From contig NW_008246123.1 of the NCBI RefSeq assembly GCF_000281045.1, forward strand, positions 295,875 through 317,489: 21,615 nt of DNA. The letters are read 5' to 3'. This stretch comes from Saprolegnia diclina VS20. Lineage: Eukaryota > Oomycota > Saprolegniomycetes > Saprolegniales > Saprolegniaceae. Positions 18,710 to 21,615 of the stretch are shown piece after piece (position 1 is the first letter of the stretch; each line of letters begins with the position of its first letter). The position numbers and the translations under genes were made by a program. The notes below the pieces were generated by a model, which was not told the origin of the DNA, did not search any database, and saw only the letters and a program-made list of their open reading frames with translations.

Positions 18710-19153
18710 CGGGATCTCGGTCGTCAGGAGGCTATAGACCATCGCAAAGGCAAAGAGGACGGCGGCGACAAACGTCAGCGCCATCGTTGCGTTGTATGTA
18801 TCGCAGTGGAACTGCGTCGGGTCATTGGCGCCGCAGCCGCCAAGGCCAGCCATGAAGATGCCGCAGAGCGCAAAGGCGATCGCGAGGAGGCCGTCGACGA
18901 TGCGCTCAACGAGCACGTCGGGCTGCAGCCGGTCGAGCGCGAGCACAAAGAGGCTGTAGGACGCGGCGAAGAGGAAGCCGGCCGTGCCGACGACAAGCGT
19001 CATCATCATGGGCACCGTAATGAAGCGGTAGCTCTTGCTGTTGTCGCGGAACGTGAACGAGTCAAAGGCCATAAAGACCGCAACGAGCGTCGCGAGCGAC
19101 GTGAGCGCCTGGAGGAGCCGCGCGCCCGTGCTGAGCAGCGCCGACGCAGTCAT
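18491..19153 (-). CDS. Four-helix membrane protein with PRG-motif tail, copy 2
   Basis: The protein has 220 residues and the same plan as the neighbour. Hydrophobic helices lie at about 8-30, 47-72, 84-104 and 122-143. The segment between helices 3 and 4 has Gly-Cys-Gly and a second Cys (residues 106-117), possibly an external disulphide loop. The tail carries ENLVPRGNY (154-162), TIMPRGQFG (180-188), a decayed PVRGHF (193-198) and DELVPRGKFG (208-217), three residues before the end. HPDAVENLVPRGNYG occupies residues 149-163 in both paralogues, so the distance from start to tail is conserved. Helices have diverged far more than this segment. Function is unknown; MARVEL-like topology suggests membrane apposition or vesicle roles, but this is inference. 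Confidence 0.8.
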   Translation of the reverse strand: MTASALLSTGARLLQALTSLATLVAVFMAFDSFTFRDNSKSYRFITVPMMMTLVVGTAGFLFAASYSLFVLALDRLQPDVLVERIVDGLLAIAFALCGIFMAGLGGCGANDPTQFHCDTYNATMALTFVAAVLFAFAMVYSLLTTEIPHPDAVENLVPRGNYGRASSPAPRSPKADDTLTIMPRGQFGSVQPPVRGHFKHGGDQDNTDELVPRGKFGSIV

Positions 19154-20119
19154 TTCCGCTTGGTGGGATTTGCCAAATGATAAACGCAAAATTGCACCGG
19201 CTAGCCAAACCAGCTGGGCCTTCGTCGTTGGCGAAATATACTTGGGTTTTGTATGCTATGTCGTACCGGGTTGTATCGCCAGCACAATACACGGAGAAGG
19301 GCAAAGCTGGATGTCCGACGCGGAGAATCCCCACTCGTTATACAAGTGTACTAGCTCTATCGTGCTGCTCTATGGCGACAACAGCGTCGTGCCGATGGCC
19401 GCATGGAGGCTACGATGTCCTGGGATGAGCCCAAAATTTTACTTCTACAATCGTGAGCTGTGTCGGGTTGTAGCACTCGGTGGTCGAGCGGCGACCATGT
19501 GGCCCACAACGCACTGGCCGAGGTCCGTCCTTGCGTCGCCCAACAACTCATCGCGTTGTACATTCTACTGGTACTGGGGTGGTAGAGAATGAATTGGGGT
19601 TGTCAGTCGCGACCTCGACGCTGTACTTTGTACAGATTCGTCGTTGGGACGCTCGCCGACGGCGGTTGAAGCGAGTGGACGCAGCGATAAAAATGGACCA
19701 GCAAGCTAACCCCGCGGTGGTTGGAGAGGCGGTGAGAGACGTCCAGGGGCAGCTGGCTTCGATGTGCGTCGGCAATATCTCGACATCGTCGTGAAGGTGC
19801 CAGCTTGTTGCCCCGCACGGTGCGGCGTCTCAAAAAGTAGGCGAGTCGAACGTTATTATAGTCTGAAGAAGACAAAATGGGTTGTCATCAGCGCGAGGCA
19901 CGCGCCTGGTGAAGGAGACTCGATACCACAAAGTCTCGGAATTCTGGGGTTTGAAAATCTGCACGTCCGAACGGGTTAAGTAGACTAGTGCAATGAGAAT
20001 CTTTGGCGCGTTAATTCTGCAATCGTAAGCATTTTATACAATCGCCAAATATATTCGCTGGCAGCCTCTGGTGTTCGCCCATGGGTGCGAAATAAGTCAA
20101 GAAGTGGTGTTCTTGTCGA
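19154..20119. other. Intergenic region before tRNA-like locus
   Basis: I see no supported gene. Open frames are short and overlapping. A near-palindrome with one extra base (ttcgcccatgggtgcgaa, 20074-20091) lies just left of the tRNA-like locus. Confidence 0.4.
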
Positions 20120-20197
20120 CTTCTTTTAGTCTAGCGGTTTAGACACTGGTTTACCACCAGGTAGATCCGGGTTCAAGTCCCGGAGAGAGCACCACTT
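20102..20197. repeat. Inverted repeat enclosing the tRNA-like locus
   Basis: aagtggtgttct (20102-20113) pairs with agagcaccactt (20186-20197) over 12 bp with one G-T wobble. The right arm overlaps the 3' acceptor strand and CCA-like end of the tRNA-like locus; the left arm lies before its expected 5' end. Confidence 0.65.
20120..20191 (+). tRNA. tRNA-like gene, anticodon uncertain
   Basis: The A box tagtctagcgg (20127-20137) and the B box ggttcaagtcc (20170-20180) both match the RNA polymerase III consensus. The D stem (gtct/agac) and T stem (ccggg/cccgg with loop ttcaagt) are perfect. The other two arms are poor. The anticodon stem is either four pairs with a seven-base loop tttacca (anticodon TAC, valine, but with C at position 37) or five pairs with a five-base loop. 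The acceptor stem as placed has a C-C mismatch at its end and two wobble pairs. cca follows at 20192-20194. No T-run of four or more follows closely. It could be a diverged tRNA, a tRNA pseudogene or a tRNA-derived element. Confidence 0.5.
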
Positions 20198-20992
20198 TCT
20201 GATTAAATACAACGAGCGAGGGAAACGTGACGCCCCAGAGTATTGGCACGACGTTGTGGAGCGCGCAGAGATTGCCACGTCACAACAACGCGGACCAAAG
20301 GCCAATAAGAGCTTTGTTGGACCATTGGAGCCATCCTACCGGGACTTTGAGCAGCGGTTGGCACAGTATCTCTCCGACACTGACGATCTTTGCAGTGACT
20401 ATCCACCTCGAGCACTCGCCCCATTGGCTACTTCGCTTTGTGGTCCTGCAGACGGTCTTTCATTGTCATGCATCGCCGTCGCTCGCCATCGAGACGTCCC
20501 TCGAATAGACTCGTGGCGTCGCGCGCGAGTGCCCTGCAAAGCTACAGCAGACGCTAAGACTGTTGCCTCAGTCGGCCACGCGAGGGCTTTGCCAGCACTG
20601 GGCGGCGGACCTTGAGCGCAGCAGTGTCAAAAATGCATTCGAGCGATCGGGCAAGATGTCCAGCGCGTCTTTGCCCCTATTTGTTTTGGATGTTGGGACA
20701 TCAATTCGACCACCCAACCAACATCCATAGTAGATCTCCGCACAATCGGAGGCGGTCGACCCGAGTGTCGTCGCCCAAGCACTGGGCCTCGCATGCACTG
20801 TCGTCAATGATGATGACTGCAGTCCTATTGGCGATACGACTATCGCAGCAGTATTTACTGAGGTACTGGTTGCGCCCCCGAGCAAGGTGACTGCCACATG
20901 TTCCGGGCATGACTTCGAGAGTCGTTGGTGCGGTAAAGACTCGGCGGCATAAATAGCTCTCACATCGGTTTCCTCCGTCTTCACATCACAAC
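20198..20992. other. Intergenic region before acetyltransferase gene
   Basis: No supported gene. Several ATTGG/CCAAT motifs occur (for example 20423-20427). A TATA-like ataaata at 20949-20955 lies about 40 bp before ATG 20993 and is a good core promoter candidate for the acetyltransferase. Confidence 0.4.
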
Positions 20993-21610
20993 ATGGAGCT
21001 TGTACCTGCGTCCCGCTTGACGTCGTCGCAGGCAGCACAGCTCCTCGAGCTCGTCACGATCTCGATGCAAAACGAGCCGCCCATGGTGGCGATCGACCCG
21101 GACAGCGCCGACCACCGCTACGTCATCACAAAGTGGCTCACCGAGAAGCGCTTGTCCGGGAACGTCGCCGCCTCGTACGTCTACCTCGATGACACCGGCC
21201 GCGTCATCGCGCACGGCATTCTGTCGCCGCCCGGCGTCGGCGCGCCGGCCCCCACAACGCTGTGGCAACGGCTCGTGAGCGGCTTCATTTTCGCACCCTA
21301 CTACATTGGCTGGACGGCGTATCGCCGGCTGCAGTTGCTCATGGGCGACTTTCACGGCGCCGGCCCCGACGCCTACATGCTGCAGGCGCTCGCGGTGGAC
21401 CCGACGCTGCGGGGACAAGGGATTGGGACGCGCTTTGTGCAAAGTCTACTGCACGACGCACTTCCTGCAGGCGCGACCGTCCAGCTCTTCACCCAAGTCG
21501 AGCGCAACGTCTCGTTCTATGAAAAACTCGGTTTCCGCACCATAGCGACGGCGACGACGACTGTCGAAGAGTACTCGTTCCCGAATTTCGTCATGACCGC
21601 GACGCTCTAA
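20993..21610 (+). CDS. GNAT family N-acetyltransferase
   Basis: The protein has 205 residues and no intron. It belongs to the GCN5-related N-acetyltransferases, which move an acetyl group from acetyl-CoA to an amine. Motif A is clear: LQALAVDPTLRGQGIG (130-145), in which R140-G-Q-G-I-G145 is the acetyl-CoA pyrophosphate-binding loop (RxxGxG). Motif B follows with NVSFYEKLGFR (172-182), the usual C-terminal strand-helix with the CoA-side Tyr. The first 80 residues contain the N-terminal helix and strand. The substrate cannot be told from sequence; it looks like the small-molecule GNAT type rather than a histone enzyme. Met 20993 lies about 40 bp after a TATA-like box. The stop lies five bases from the window end. 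Confidence 0.9.
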   Translation: MELVPASRLTSSQAAQLLELVTISMQNEPPMVAIDPDSADHRYVITKWLTEKRLSGNVAASYVYLDDTGRVIAHGILSPPGVGAPAPTTLWQRLVSGFIFAPYYIGWTAYRRLQLLMGDFHGAGPDAYMLQALAVDPTLRGQGIGTRFVQSLLHDALPAGATVQLFTQVERNVSFYEKLGFRTIATATTTVEEYSFPNFVMTATL

Positions 21611-21615
21611 CTTTA

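Noticed and set aside
20256-20615. 119-codon plus-strand frame upstream of the acetyltransferase
   Set aside because: It begins with TTG, has no motif, and its second half is low in recognisable structure.

Overview
The window looks like nuclear DNA of an oomycete, most likely a water mould of the Saprolegniales (Aphanomyces/Achlya/Saprolegnia-like). The coding parts are GC-rich and the genes are compact. The introns that can be placed are almost uniform (41-56 nt, usually GTACGT/GTGCGT...TAG or CAG). The proteins are eukaryotic: RNA polymerase subunit Rpb6, a Rab GTPase, a MATE transporter and short-repeat ankyrin proteins. Identification is from motif recognition only; no database search was possible.

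Layout. 1-1607: no confident gene, but a decayed long inverted repeat. 1608-1976 (+): small HEPN-like protein. 1977-3327: no confident gene. 3328-3714 (+) and 3815-4114 (-): a tail-to-tail pair of diverged paralogues of unknown function. 4115-5070: spacer with an AT-rich part carrying a 21-bp direct repeat. 5071-5460 (+): RPB6. 5671-6327 (-): secreted four-EGF protein. 6772-9269 (+): gene with about 14 exons whose conserved core resembles FSIP1, a flagellum-associated protein. 9871-11464 (-): four-exon MATE transporter. 11465-12573: divergent promoter region with three hairpins. 12574-13216 (+): Rab5/Rab22-type GTPase with one intron. 13272-15356 (-): five-exon PPR-like protein with a mitochondrial-type N-terminus. 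15679-17082 (+): ankyrin protein with 27-28-residue repeats. 17450-18130 and 18491-19153 (both -): tandem four-helix membrane proteins sharing a repeated PRG-containing tail motif. 20120-20191 (+): tRNA-like locus with intact A and B boxes. 20993-21610 (+): GNAT acetyltransferase.

The genes do not form an operon or one pathway; this is a mixed housekeeping and lineage-specific neighbourhood. Genes mostly alternate in strand, so neighbours are convergent (3714/3815, 5460/5671, 9269/9871, 13216/13272, 17082/17450) or share divergent promoters (6328-6771, 11465-12573, 15357-15678). The most unusual items are the paired membrane proteins with the LVPRG-type tail motif, the convergent unknown paralogues, the tRNA-like locus inside a 12-bp inverted repeat, the hairpin cluster before the Rab gene, and the inverted repeat at the left end.
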